Below, piece after piece: positions 7,028-15,946 of a DNA stretch of 56,965 bases (the first letter of the stretch is position 1; every line of letters starts with the position of its first letter). Under the pieces are notes generated by a model. It made no database searches, had not been told where the DNA came from, and saw only the letters and a list, made by a program, of their open reading frames with translations. A program made the position numbers and the translations under genes. Origin of the DNA: an uncultured Clostridia bacterium (lineage in GTDB: Bacteria > Bacillota > Clostridia > Christensenellales > UBA3700); NCBI GenBank assembly GCA_948471525.1, contig CAOKSY010000012.1, positions 1-56,965 on the forward strand, in the 5' to 3' direction.

Positions 7028-8056
7028 ATGTTCGAAAAGGTAAAAAAAATACTCAGCGAAGAAGAAGTTAAAGGTTTTTCGCATCTTTCAAAGGAGTGTC
7101 AAGCGCTCAAAGATTCGAGAGACGATACGGCTAAAAAGATCATCTCGGGCGAAGACAGAAGATTTATGCTCATAGTCGGTCCTTGCTCTGCGGATAATGC
7201 GGACGCCGTGTGCGACTATGTATCGAGACTTGCAAAAGCGGCTGATAAAGTAAAGGATAAACTGTTTATAATACCTAGGATATATACAAACAAACCGCGT
7301 ACTAGAGGCGAGGGATACAAGGGCATACTTCACAATCCCGATCCGCATAAGAACGTTACGGATATACTTGCCGGCATACTCGCTATAAGGGAAATGCATA
7401 TCAAGGCGATAAGCGAGAGCGGTCTCAGCGCGGCAGACGAAATGCTATATCCGGACAACTATCACTATCTCGACGATCTGCTCACTTACGTGGCGGTCGG
7501 CGCGAGATCGTCGGAAAATCAACAGCACAGATTGGTCGCAAGCGGAGTGGACGTACCCGTGGGCATTAAAAATCCTATGAACGGCAGTATGAGCGTCACG
7601 CTCAACTCTGTCTACGCCGCTCAGATCCCCAATGAGTTCAAGTATCTCGACTATCAGGTCAAGACGGGCGGTAACGCCTATGCTCACGCTATATTGCGCG
7701 GAAGCGTCGACGTATACGGCAACAATCATCAGAATTATCATTACGAAGATATCATCAAGTTCGGCGATATGTACAGAAGTCAGGGATTGAAGAACCCCGC
7801 GATAATCATAGATACCAACCATTCCAATTCGGGAAAGAACTATATAGAGCAGGTGAGGATCGCGCACGAGATCGTCAACAATATGCATTACAGCGACAGT
7901 ATAAGAGATATCGTCAAAGGATTGTTGATAGAGTCTTATATAGAAGACGGCAATCAGAGCGTCAGCGGTACGGAATACGGGAAATCGGTTACGGATTCCT
8001 GTCTCGGATGGGAAAAGACGGAGAGACTTATATACGACATCGCCGACAGGCTTTGA
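7028..8056 (+). CDS. aroG: 3-deoxy-7-phosphoheptulonate synthase, class I (AroF/G/H type)
   Basis: First step of the shikimate pathway: phosphoenolpyruvate plus erythrose 4-phosphate gives DAHP. The 342 residues align with the enterobacterial type: IVGPCSADN, YTNKPRTRGEGYKG, the metal and substrate residues of GARSSENQQHR, and the IIDTNHSNSGKN block near the C-terminus. Most Firmicutes use the other class I subtype (AroA/KdsA-like), so this type is worth noting. It stands alone, not in an aro operon, with its own promoter and an AGAGGAA ribosome binding site. Which amino acid inhibits it cannot be read here. Confidence 0.92.
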   Translation: MFEKVKKILSEEEVKGFSHLSKECQALKDSRDDTAKKIISGEDRRFMLIVGPCSADNADAVCDYVSRLAKAADKVKDKLFIIPRIYTNKPRTRGEGYKGILHNPDPHKNVTDILAGILAIREMHIKAISESGLSAADEMLYPDNYHYLDDLLTYVAVGARSSENQQHRLVASGVDVPVGIKNPMNGSMSVTLNSVYAAQIPNEFKYLDYQVKTGGNAYAHAILRGSVDVYGNNHQNYHYEDIIKFGDMYRSQGLKNPAIIIDTNHSNSGKNYIEQVRIAHEIVNNMHYSDSIRDIVKGLLIESYIEDGNQSVSGTEYGKSVTDSCLGWEKTERLIYDIADRL

Positions 8057-8199
8057 TTTGTTATTATTGATTAATATTATAATATAAGTAATAAAAGGGA
8101 ATTATTGTTTATATACGAATTTGAAATGACGCTTTATGCGGTAACAAATTTTTATTTGCGTCATATTATGTAATATTCTTAAAAGATTGAGGAGGAATT

Positions 8200-8811
8200 A
8201 TGATAGTAGATAAATCAAGCACATATATTTCGCCCGAGGCGGTCATAGCCGAAGACGCGGTAATATATCCCAACAATCACATTCTCGGCAAGACCGTAAT
8301 AGGCAGCGGCTGTACTATAATGCCCAACTGCATAATCACGGACAGCATAATAGGCGCCAATACCACGGTCACTGCGACGGTAATGCAAGAAGCTGTCGTA
8401 GGTGAAAACACGACGGTAGGTCCCTATGCGTATCTCAGAAAGGGCGCAAACGTCGGCAATCACTGCAGGATAGGAGATTTTGTGGAGATAAAAAATTCCG
8501 TCATCGGCGATTATACCAAGGCCTCGCATCTTGCGTATATGGGCGACGTAACGATCGGAGAAAGTTGCAACGTGGGCTGCGGAGTTATATTCGTCAATTA
8601 CGACGGCAGGACGAAACACAGAAGCACAGTCGAGGACAACTGTTTTATCGGATCGAATTGCAACATAATCGCGCCGGTGACTTTGCGAAAAGGCAGTTAT
8701 ATTGCCGCGGGCACGACAGTAACCAGCGAAACTCCGTCCGACAGTTTTGTCATAGGAAGGTCGAGGCAGGTAGTCAAAGAATCGAGAGGAGCCGACAGAT
8801 ATGGAAATTAA
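8200..8811 (+). CDS. GlmU-type acetyltransferase domain, without uridyltransferase
   Basis: Left-handed beta-helix protein of 203 residues matching only the C-terminal acetyltransferase half of GlmU, which turns glucosamine 1-phosphate into N-acetylglucosamine 1-phosphate. Residues equivalent to the GlmU active site are present: Arg80 (YLRKG), Lys98 (VEIKN), the catalytic His110 (KASHLAYMGD), Tyr113, Asn133-Tyr134 (VNYDG) and Lys139. The N-terminal uridyltransferase with its GTRMxS-type loop is absent. A strong GAGGAGG ribosome binding site and the 11-bp overlap with glmM show that this is a complete gene, not a fragment. A separate GlcNAc-1-P uridyltransferase must exist elsewhere. Confidence 0.88.
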   Translation: MIVDKSSTYISPEAVIAEDAVIYPNNHILGKTVIGSGCTIMPNCIITDSIIGANTTVTATVMQEAVVGENTTVGPYAYLRKGANVGNHCRIGDFVEIKNSVIGDYTKASHLAYMGDVTIGESCNVGCGVIFVNYDGRTKHRSTVEDNCFIGSNCNIIAPVTLRKGSYIAAGTTVTSETPSDSFVIGRSRQVVKESRGADRYGN

Positions 8812-10123
8812 ATTCGGCACCGACGGGATCAGAGGTATTGCGTACGAGGATCTGACTTGCGACGTCGCATATGCCGTCGGCAACGCGCTCGGGCGTCTCG
8901 CCGTCGGCGGCAAGGCGCTTATCGGAAGAGATACGAGAGTATCGGGTAAGGATCTTGGCGAAGCGTTGATAAAAGGTCTGACGGACGCGGGCGCAGACGC
9001 TGTAGATTGCGCGCTGATGCCTACTGCCGGAGTGGCGTATTTGACCAGAAGGTTGCGCTGCGATTTCGGCGTAGTGATAAGCGCGTCGCACAATCCGCCC
9101 GAGTACAACGGAATAAAAGTATTCGATTCGCAAGGCTTTAAAATAAGCGAGTATACGGAAAGCGTTATAGAAAGGTACGCTCTGGAGACCGCAAGCAAGA
9201 TCGGCGGAGGAAAGTCGGAGTATTATCCACAAGGCGAGGAGGAATACGTAGATTTTCTTGCGGCTAAAGGCTGCGATCTATCTGGTATGAAAATATTGTT
9301 AGACTGTTCAAACGGCGCAAGTTCGAGGATCGCTCCCAAGGTGTTTGAAAAACTAGGCGCAAGTCTTTGCGTCGTCAACGCAAGCGAAGACGGAAGTATT
9401 ATCAATCGCGATTGCGGCGCGCTTAACGCGCATTTGCTCTGCGATATGGCAAAACGGTTCGACGCTACGTTCGCATTCGACGGCGACAGCGACAGGCTTA
9501 TCGCTTTGGACGACAATGGCGGCGTTGTGGACGGAGACGTGAATATGCTGGTGATCGGCAGATATCTCAAGCGTAAAGGACTGTTTACCGGGAACGTAGC
9601 CGTGGGCACTTTGATGACCAATATGGCGATAGAGAACGAGTTTAAGAAAATGGGCGCGGAGTTTGCCAGAGCGGACGTCGGCGACAAATACGTATTGAGA
9701 AAGATAATAGAACTCGGCGGCGCGCTTGGCGGCGAAGGCTCCGGACATACTCTTATGCTCGGCGAGAGCACGACGGGCGACGGCGTGCAGACGGCGGTAG
9801 TACTCGCAAAGATAATAAAAGAGAGCGGAAAAAGTTTTTCGGAACTTGCTAGAGTGAAGCTGTTCCCCCAGATCACCGAGTCGGTGAAAGTAAAAGATAA
9901 GCGCCGCGTAATGGCTGACGGCAAACTGATTGAGACCTTGAAAGAAGTGCAAGCCGAACTGGGGAGCGATGGCAGAGTATTGCTCAGACCTTCGGGCACG
10001 GAAGAGAAGATAAGAGTTACGGTAGAATGTTCTGATTTTGTCAAAGCCGAGGAATGTGTGAAAAAATTAACAAACATAGCATTGAAAATAGAAAAAATGG
10101 TGCTTAATCAGATTAAACTTTAA
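8801..10123 (+). CDS. glmM: Phosphoglucosamine mutase
   Basis: Interconverts glucosamine 6-phosphate and glucosamine 1-phosphate for UDP-GlcNAc and peptidoglycan. 440 residues. The phosphoserine Ser96 lies in ISASHNP, the Mg2+ loop DGDSDR at 227-232, and the phosphate-binding RPSGTEEKIRV near the C-terminus. The sugar loop GGEGSGH is present and fits GlmM rather than phosphoglucomutase. It overlaps the preceding acetyltransferase gene by 11 bp, so the two consecutive steps of the pathway are translationally coupled. A weak A/T-rich hairpin at the stop codon may end transcription. Confidence 0.95.
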   Translation: MEIKFGTDGIRGIAYEDLTCDVAYAVGNALGRLAVGGKALIGRDTRVSGKDLGEALIKGLTDAGADAVDCALMPTAGVAYLTRRLRCDFGVVISASHNPPEYNGIKVFDSQGFKISEYTESVIERYALETASKIGGGKSEYYPQGEEEYVDFLAAKGCDLSGMKILLDCSNGASSRIAPKVFEKLGASLCVVNASEDGSIINRDCGALNAHLLCDMAKRFDATFAFDGDSDRLIALDDNGGVVDGDVNMLVIGRYLKRKGLFTGNVAVGTLMTNMAIENEFKKMGAEFARADVGDKYVLRKIIELGGALGGEGSGHTLMLGESTTGDGVQTAVVLAKIIKESGKSFSELARVKLFPQITESVKVKDKRRVMADGKLIETLKEVQAELGSDGRVLLRPSGTEEKIRVTVECSDFVKAEECVKKLTNIALKIEKMVLNQIKL

Positions 10124-10163
10124 AGTTTTTTAATAAACATTTAATAAAACTTTCAATGCCCCC

Positions 10164-10192
10164 TTGAAGAGCTAATAGATATATATTAGAAT
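10164..10192 (+). promoter_or_regulatory. Promoter of the large lipoprotein gene
   Basis: TTGAAG (10164-10169), 17-bp spacer, TAGAAT (10187-10192). An AAAGGAGGGAG ribosome binding site follows just before the ATG at 10246. Confidence 0.6.
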
Positions 10193-10245
10193 AGGAATGT
10201 AAATTTTAGTTTAAAAAAGCTAAATATTTAAAAAGGAGGGAGTTT

Positions 10246-13077
10246 ATGAGAAAGAATAAGTTAGCTTTATTTGTAAGCATTATTCTCGTCGTCGCAATGG
10301 TAATGGCGTGCGCTGTAGGTTGCAAGCCGAAAGGCGACGGCGGCACAACGGCAGGCAGCAAAGACGGCACCGTCTCGTTGAACAACGTAGACAGAGGCGC
10401 GAACTTTGTAGTGCTTGCAGACGAAAAATCAACGGACGTCGAAAGTAAAATCAAGGTGGTAAAGACCGCTACCGGAGAAGTCGTTACGGGACCTATCGTC
10501 AATACCAACGGAAAATACAGAGTTTATCCGCCGGTAGGTTATTACGAACTCGGACAGACGTACAAGATCAGTATTGACTCGTCTTTGAAATTCGAGGGCT
10601 ATGACGGCAATATCAAGAATATCGTATTCGTCGTTACGCAGGACAGATTGTCCAACATATCCGTAAAAGACGGTCTTTTGGTGTTTGACGCAAAGAACGT
10701 ATACGACAAGTCAGAGGAGTACAAACTCGACGAAGCCGGCGAACAGCAGATCGGCGGAACGATGAAGCTTCAGACCAACGGTGTTCAGGTAAATAAAGGC
10801 GACGTCATCATCATCAACAACGCGGATACCGGACTTCAGGAAGCTTATAAGGTAGAGAAGAACTTCGACGTAGAATCCAACACCGCGGCTGTTATCAATT
10901 ATTCCAAGCCCCAGATGAACGAAGTCTACAACGTATTCGAAGTACAGGAGACGCAGGCGCTCGAAGAGGACAGCAACATAGAGTTTACATATGACGAAAC
11001 GCTTGAGGCTATCGAAAACAGCGACCTTGCAAAAGCGGCGTTCGAATTTTTCGGAAGCAAGCCGACTTTTGATTTCAACATCAACAAAGTAGCCGCAGAA
11101 AACGGCAGACTCAACATCAACGTTGTAGTCGGAATGACTATCCCCAACGTTGTCAACGTAAACGGTACAAATCTCGCTGATCTCAAGATTTCTTTTGATT
11201 GCATGATCGGCGTAGAGGCCAAGGTAAACGTAAATATGCAGGGAGAAGAGGTAGACTGCGGAGTTATCACCTACGTTTACAACAGCGTTGAGACCAACGT
11301 TACGATAAGCACCGGTTACAGCTTCGACGAAGTCACCAACCTCACCGAACTTATCGAAAAGGCTAATCAACTCGAAGAAGTAGAAGCAGGCGTTGCGGTT
11401 CCGATGTTTACTTGGGTACTTCCCGTAGCAAACGGCGCGGTATCGGTAAGATATCAGTGCGATCTTCACTTCGCATTCAATTTCTCCGGAAGATTCGGAG
11501 TCAAAGTAAATACTGACTTCAACTATGTTCTCGGCGCAACTTACAGCAAAGAAGACGGAGTTGCTACTGTAGCCGACGTTATCGAAGGATCCGGTTTCAA
11601 GAACGTAGAGATAGAGATCGAAGGCAGCGCAAAAGCTAAGATCGGTCTTGCCAACACTCTCGCGCTCGATATTCTCGCAGGCGTAGTAAGCCTCGGCATC
11701 AAAGCCGAAGTAGGCAACTTCAACGGTCTGTACGGATATGCTTCTACAGGCAATCTGCTAGAAGAGAACGCTGCTTTCACAGGCGCGCTCTATTTCGAAG
11801 GCGGATTCTATTACGATATCGATCTCATAGTAGCTATCTCGGTCGGCAGCATTGTCAACCTTAATCAAAAAGTAGATATAGCTCAAGACGAAATCGTCCT
11901 CTATACCGCAGGTCAGAGACAGCTTATCAAGTCTATCGAAGCCAACAAAGAGATCAATCTCACCGCTATGGAGACTCCGGTTCCGGAATTTGTAGCCGTG
12001 GGCTATGACCTCAAGAGCGGAGAATTCGATACGACGGTCAACTTTGCAGACACCGCATTCGACAACGAAGACCTTTCTATCGAAAACGGTATCATCAAGA
12101 TCAAATACGCGGCTGCGGTCATCGACGCCGTTATACCTTTGACTTACAACGGAATCACTTCCAATCTTCGTGTCAAATACGACGGTTCGGTAGTATTCGA
12201 CAAAGCTGTTTACACATACGACAAGTCGGGCGTAGACAGAGCGCAAGACGTGAAGATCAAACTTTCCGGCAAGATGATCGACGGCAGCGAAGTCGTTGAG
12301 ACGGAAGTAGGATCTTACAATCCCAACACGGCTACCGTAACGATCGGATATAAAGACGTTGCAGCTATGGCAAACGGTACGAACGCAGTTGCTATCGTAG
12401 TAAACGGCACTCAGTTCGACGCTACAATAGAAGTAAAAGGCACGGTAGAGGCGCTCGGATTTATGTTCGGCAACGACTACGAGATCTTCAGCGCAGAGCA
12501 GATCGCGGATATCTCCGCCAAGTCCAACGCAGGTATTGATTTCGCAGGCATCAGATTCAAGCTTGTCAACGATATCGATATGAGCGGAATGACTATCGCT
12601 CCGATCAAGAAATTCACAGGTTCGCTCGACGGCAACGGCAAGACCGTCTCCGGTTACGTCGTAGACGGAGTAGTTGACAACGCAAGCGCGTTTATAGCTA
12701 AAAACCTCGGTATAGTCAAGAACCTTACCCTCGACGGAACGGTCAACGCGACTATCGCCGCAAAGACTGGCAAAGATTACCTCGTATCAGGTGCGATCGC
12801 TAAGAACCTTGGACGCGTTGAAAACGTAACCGTAAGCGGCGATATCAATATGACTTCTACAAGCCTCAACGCTTTCGTGACGATTACAGTAATGTCTTCG
12901 ATCTGTGAAAACAGAGGCATTGCGGAAGGCGTAAGCGCAAACGTTAGCATCAACGCAGTATCCAAGTTCGACGTTGCAAACGTAAGAATAAGGATCGACG
13001 GAAGCGCGGAATACCAGTTCAAGTGTCAGAACGCGGCTACTTCCGCTGGCGCATTTATCAAAGCTGAGATCATCTGA
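10246..13077 (+). CDS. Large surface lipoprotein of unknown function
   Basis: 943 residues, exported lipoprotein. A signal peptide (about residues 1-25) ends in AVGC with Cys26 as the lipid-modified residue, followed by a Gly/Thr-rich linker. Most of the protein is Asp/Asn/Val-rich and looks like repeated beta-sandwich modules; I do not recognise a catalytic motif. Near residues 780-900 short repeats of the kind NLGIVKNLTLDGTVN and NLGRVENVTVSGDIN resemble GLUG-type solenoid repeats of surface proteins. A very strong ribosome binding site and a strong terminator suggest high expression. The neighbouring hydrolase gene also codes for a lipoprotein. An adhesion or binding role is only an inference. 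Confidence 0.8.
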   Translation: MRKNKLALFVSIILVVAMVMACAVGCKPKGDGGTTAGSKDGTVSLNNVDRGANFVVLADEKSTDVESKIKVVKTATGEVVTGPIVNTNGKYRVYPPVGYYELGQTYKISIDSSLKFEGYDGNIKNIVFVVTQDRLSNISVKDGLLVFDAKNVYDKSEEYKLDEAGEQQIGGTMKLQTNGVQVNKGDVIIINNADTGLQEAYKVEKNFDVESNTAAVINYSKPQMNEVYNVFEVQETQALEEDSNIEFTYDETLEAIENSDLAKAAFEFFGSKPTFDFNINKVAAENGRLNINVVVGMTIPNVVNVNGTNLADLKISFDCMIGVEAKVNVNMQGEEVDCGVITYVYNSVETNVTISTGYSFDEVTNLTELIEKANQLEEVEAGVAVPMFTWVLPVANGAVSVRYQCDLHFAFNFSGRFGVKVNTDFNYVLGATYSKEDGVATVADVIEGSGFKNVEIEIEGSAKAKIGLANTLALDILAGVVSLGIKAEVGNFNGLYGYASTGNLLEENAAFTGALYFEGGFYYDIDLIVAISVGSIVNLNQKVDIAQDEIVLYTAGQRQLIKSIEANKEINLTAMETPVPEFVAVGYDLKSGEFDTTVNFADTAFDNEDLSIENGIIKIKYAAAVIDAVIPLTYNGITSNLRVKYDGSVVFDKAVYTYDKSGVDRAQDVKIKLSGKMIDGSEVVETEVGSYNPNTATVTIGYKDVAAMANGTNAVAIVVNGTQFDATIEVKGTVEALGFMFGNDYEIFSAEQIADISAKSNAGIDFAGIRFKLVNDIDMSGMTIAPIKKFTGSLDGNGKTVSGYVVDGVVDNASAFIAKNLGIVKNLTLDGTVNATIAAKTGKDYLVSGAIAKNLGRVENVTVSGDINMTSTSLNAFVTITVMSSICENRGIAEGVSANVSINAVSKFDVANVRIRIDGSAEYQFKCQNAATSAGAFIKAEII

Positions 13078-13110
13078 TCCGACCGATAGAAATACTATCG
13101 CATGACATCT

Positions 13111-13137
13111 CGGGAGTCTGAAAAGACTCCCGTTTTT
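13111..13137 (+). terminator. Terminator of the large lipoprotein gene
   Basis: CGGGAGTC (13111-13118) and GACTCCCG (13125-13132) form a perfect 8-bp stem with a 6-base loop, followed by five T. Confidence 0.9.
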
Positions 13138-13187
13138 CATTAAATGAAAAGCTATATTAAAATTTGTCAAAAAATTTTTCTCATAAG

Positions 13188-13217
13188 TTGACCGATACGC
13201 GCATTATATATTAAAAT
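13188..13217 (+). promoter_or_regulatory. Promoter of the lipoprotein hydrolase gene
   Basis: TTGACC (13188-13193), 18-bp spacer, TAAAAT (13212-13217). A further TATAAT lies directly before the ATG but is too close to serve as the -10 box. Confidence 0.5.
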
Positions 13218-13248
13218 ATATATACAAATTTATATAAAGCGGTATAAT

Positions 13249-14373
13249 ATGAGAAAAATAATAATTTGTTTGACTGTAGCGCTGCTCGCCGTTTCGGTAT
13301 GCGTATTGACGTCTTGTTCGGGTAAAGCGATCAAGATAGAATACGATCCCGAGACCAAGTACGGAGTATATTGGTACGACGACGATAAATATGTCAGAAG
13401 TTCGGACAATATGAGCCTCGACTGTTTCGATCCGTCAAAGCCTACTTTCGTATTCGCTCACGGCTGGGAGCCCGATAAGGCAAATTCAAAAGACGGACTT
13501 GTAGAGGACTTGGTCACGCACAAAGACACCGTCGCAAAGACGGGAGCTTACGTCGACAACTATGCCGAGATGCTAAAAGAGCAGGGGTATAACGTTGCTT
13601 TGCTCGGATGGTTTTCCTACGCGTCGAGCCTCGGCGATCTTTTCAGACTTATATGGTTGGAATTCGACGGCGGTTATGCGCTATCAGTAAGGTTTGCGCA
13701 GGAACTCGCCGCGGTGCTTGGCGACGACTACGCTCAGCCGGTAAAGATGGTGGGGCATAGCTACGGAAGCCAGTTGGCGGTAGCGACTACCTATCAGCTT
13801 TCCCACTTTTTGAAGAACGGCGTAATCACCAACGAAAATATCATACCTACGCGCGTTACGTTGGCGGATCCCTATATCGGATCGCAGATGCTTGTCAACG
13901 ATTGGAAATCAAAGGTCAGCAAGGCGTCGATATCGTATACGGGCGAGAAGATCAAGTCCCGATTGCCCAAGACGCTGTTTGCCGACGCCGTGGATTATAT
14001 CGTCAAGAGCCACGACATAGCAGTTGACGTCTACGGCGGTATGGGCATCGCTTCGGTAAATTATTATGCGTATGACGGTAGCGACGCGGATTTTGAAAAG
14101 CTGTCGGCAAACTGTTCTTTTGTTAAGAGCAATGGTTTGAAGATGAATTACGGAGATTTTAATATTCACAATATCGTAAGAGACTGGGTATTGAAATCTA
14201 TAGTAGACGAAGTCAAGATGTACGACGACGACGGCAACGTAGCTCCGTCGGGAGCGGCTAGCGACAGCGAGATCAAAGCTATGCGCGGCAAGTGCTATTA
14301 TCAGAATTACAACGGATTCAATCTGTCAAGAGACTCTATGACGCTCAAAGACAGAATGACGGAAGAGTATTGA
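13249..14373 (+). CDS. Lipoprotein alpha/beta hydrolase, lipase-like
   Basis: 374-residue exported esterase or lipase candidate. The signal peptide ends in LTSC with Cys23 as the lipid anchor. The alpha/beta-hydrolase fold is shown by the oxyanion motif FAHGW (69-73) and the nucleophile elbow GHSYGS with Ser171. Asp206 (LADPYIGS) and His306 (FNIHNIV) are well placed as the other triad members, a spacing like that of pancreatic-lipase-type enzymes. The substrate is unknown. The ribosome binding site is weak (AAAGCGG). It has a separate promoter and terminator from the lipoprotein gene before it. Confidence 0.8.
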   Translation: MRKIIICLTVALLAVSVCVLTSCSGKAIKIEYDPETKYGVYWYDDDKYVRSSDNMSLDCFDPSKPTFVFAHGWEPDKANSKDGLVEDLVTHKDTVAKTGAYVDNYAEMLKEQGYNVALLGWFSYASSLGDLFRLIWLEFDGGYALSVRFAQELAAVLGDDYAQPVKMVGHSYGSQLAVATTYQLSHFLKNGVITNENIIPTRVTLADPYIGSQMLVNDWKSKVSKASISYTGEKIKSRLPKTLFADAVDYIVKSHDIAVDVYGGMGIASVNYYAYDGSDADFEKLSANCSFVKSNGLKMNYGDFNIHNIVRDWVLKSIVDEVKMYDDDGNVAPSGAASDSEIKAMRGKCYYQNYNGFNLSRDSMTLKDRMTEEY

Positions 14374-14382
14374 CGGGTGTGG

Positions 14383-14415
14383 GGGAAGCGACGGATTTGC
14401 TTCCCTCTTATTTTT
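14383..14415 (+). terminator. Terminator after the lipoprotein hydrolase
   Basis: GGGAAGC (14383-14389) and GCTTCCC (14399-14405) with a 9-base loop, then a T-rich tail, 10 bp after the stop codon. Confidence 0.8.
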
Positions 14416-14489
14416 CCCGTATAATTGCGTGCTTATATGACGGCGATAATGAATAAAATATGTATATACGAATAAATATACATAAATAT

Positions 14490-14503
14490 TGCATAATTAT
14501 TCA
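14490..14503. promoter_or_regulatory. Candidate ARG box (ArgR/AhrC operator)
   Basis: TGCATAATTATTCA differs at one position from the ARG-box pattern TGAAT-4-ATTCA. A second, weaker half-site (TGAATAAATATGAA) lies at 14552-14565, beside the argG promoter. The pair upstream of a seven-gene arginine pathway fits repression by ArgR with arginine. The AT-rich setting makes chance matches possible. Confidence 0.45.
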
Positions 14504-14572
14504 TAACTTTTCAATAAATATTAAATATTATTTAAATTTTTTCTAATATTGTGAATAAATATGAAAAAATGC

Positions 14573-14601
14573 TTGCTTTTGTATTTTAACTGGTATATTA
14601 T
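14573..14601 (+). promoter_or_regulatory. Promoter of the arginine operon
   Basis: TTGCTT (14573-14578), 17-bp spacer, TATTAT (14596-14601), 37 bp before the argG start. Confidence 0.65.
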
Positions 14602-14638
14602 ATTTATGTAAAAAGTTTTACTCAAAGGAGAGATAAAA

Positions 14639-15859
14639 ATGAGTGACATCAAAAAAGTTGTTTTGGCATATTCGGGCGGATTGGATACGTCGATAATCAT
14701 CCCTTGGCTCAAGGAGAATTACGACAACTGCGAAGTTATAGCAGTGAGCGGCGACGTAGGTCAGGGCACCGAACTTGACGGACTTGAGGAAAAAGCTATC
14801 AAGACCGGCGCAAGCAAGCTCTATATTGAAGATTTGACGGACGAATTCGTAGACGATTACGTTATTCCCACCGTCAAGGCGGGCGCTGTATACGAGAACA
14901 GATATATGCTCGGCACGTCTTTTGCAAGACCCGTTATCGCCAAGAGAATCGTGGAGATAGCGCTCAAAGAAGGCGCGGACGCGATCTGTCACGGCTGCAC
15001 AGGCAAGGGCAACGATCAAGTGAGATTCGAACTCGCTATCAAGGCATTTGCTCCTCATATGAAGATAATTGCTCCTTGGAGAATATGGGATATCAAATCG
15101 CGCGACGAAGAGATCGACTATGCGGAAGCGCACAATATACCTCTCAAAATAAACAGGGAGACCAATTACAGCAAGGACAAGAACATATGGCATCTCTCCC
15201 ACGAGGGATTGGATCTCGAAGATCCCGCCAACGAGCCTATGTACGACAAGATATTGGAGATGGGAGTTACTCCCGAGAAAGCTCCGGACAAAGCTACTTA
15301 CGTCACAATATCCTTCGATAAAGGCGTTCCGGTCGCTGTAGACGGCAAAAAGATGAAGGGCAGCGATATAGTCAGAAAACTCAACGAACTCGGCGGCGCA
15401 AACGGCATAGGTCTTGCCGATATCGTAGAAAACAGACTTGTCGGAATGAAGAGCAGGGGCGTCTACGAGACCCCCGGCGGCGCGATACTTTATCACGCTC
15501 ACGAAGTGCTTGAGACGCTTTGTCTCGACAAGGAGACGGCGCACTACAAGCAGTTGGTTGCCGTCAAATTCGCAGATCTCGTATACAACGGTCAGTGGTT
15601 TACTCCGCTCAGAGAAGCGCTCAGCGCATTCGTAGACAGCACTCAGCAGACTGTCACCGGCGACGTCAAGCTCAAACTTTACAAGGGCAATATCACCAAC
15701 GCGGGAGTTACCAGTCCGTATTCGCTTTACGACGAGGATATCGCTACTTTTGCGGAAGACGACGTATACGACCAGATGGATTCTCAGGGATTTATCAATC
15801 TCTTCGGTCTGCCCATCAAGGTCAAAGCGATGATGGACGCAAAGCGTAAAAACAAATAA
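14639..15859 (+). CDS. argG: Argininosuccinate synthase
   Basis: Joins citrulline and aspartate with ATP to give argininosuccinate. 406 residues, normal length. The N-terminal ATP-binding loop AYSGGLDTS (about 9-17), the citrulline-binding GCTGKGNDQVRFE and the NYSKDKNIWHLSHEG block are present. An AAGGAG ribosome binding site precedes the ATG. First gene of the arginine cluster; a hairpin without U tract lies in the 87-bp gap before argH. Confidence 0.97.
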   Translation: MSDIKKVVLAYSGGLDTSIIIPWLKENYDNCEVIAVSGDVGQGTELDGLEEKAIKTGASKLYIEDLTDEFVDDYVIPTVKAGAVYENRYMLGTSFARPVIAKRIVEIALKEGADAICHGCTGKGNDQVRFELAIKAFAPHMKIIAPWRIWDIKSRDEEIDYAEAHNIPLKINRETNYSKDKNIWHLSHEGLDLEDPANEPMYDKILEMGVTPEKAPDKATYVTISFDKGVPVAVDGKKMKGSDIVRKLNELGGANGIGLADIVENRLVGMKSRGVYETPGGAILYHAHEVLETLCLDKETAHYKQLVAVKFADLVYNGQWFTPLREALSAFVDSTQQTVTGDVKLKLYKGNITNAGVTSPYSLYDEDIATFAEDDVYDQMDSQGFINLFGLPIKVKAMMDAKRKNK

Positions 15860-15886
15860 TACGTCGAAGCGTACAATAAAAAGCAT

Positions 15887-15923
15887 CCGAAAGATAGTTA
15901 TCGCAAGACAACTATCTTTGCGG
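15887..15923 (+). other. Hairpin between argG and argH
   Basis: AAAGATAGTT (15890-15899) and AACTATCTTT (15910-15919) form a perfect 10-bp stem that can be extended by CCG/CGG with one bulge. There is no T tract, so it is not a standard terminator. It may act as an mRNA stability or processing element that tunes argG against the downstream genes. Confidence 0.5.
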
Positions 15924-15946
15924 CTAATTAAAGGAAGCATACTTTT

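Noticed and set aside
8057..8199. glmS-type or other riboswitch before the GlmU-like gene
   Set aside because: The 143-bp gap is AT-rich and shows no recognisable conserved core; only a ribosome binding site is clear.
14618..15940. 440-codon antisense frame inside argG
   Set aside because: argG is certain on the plus strand; the antisense frame shows no domain or ribosome binding site.
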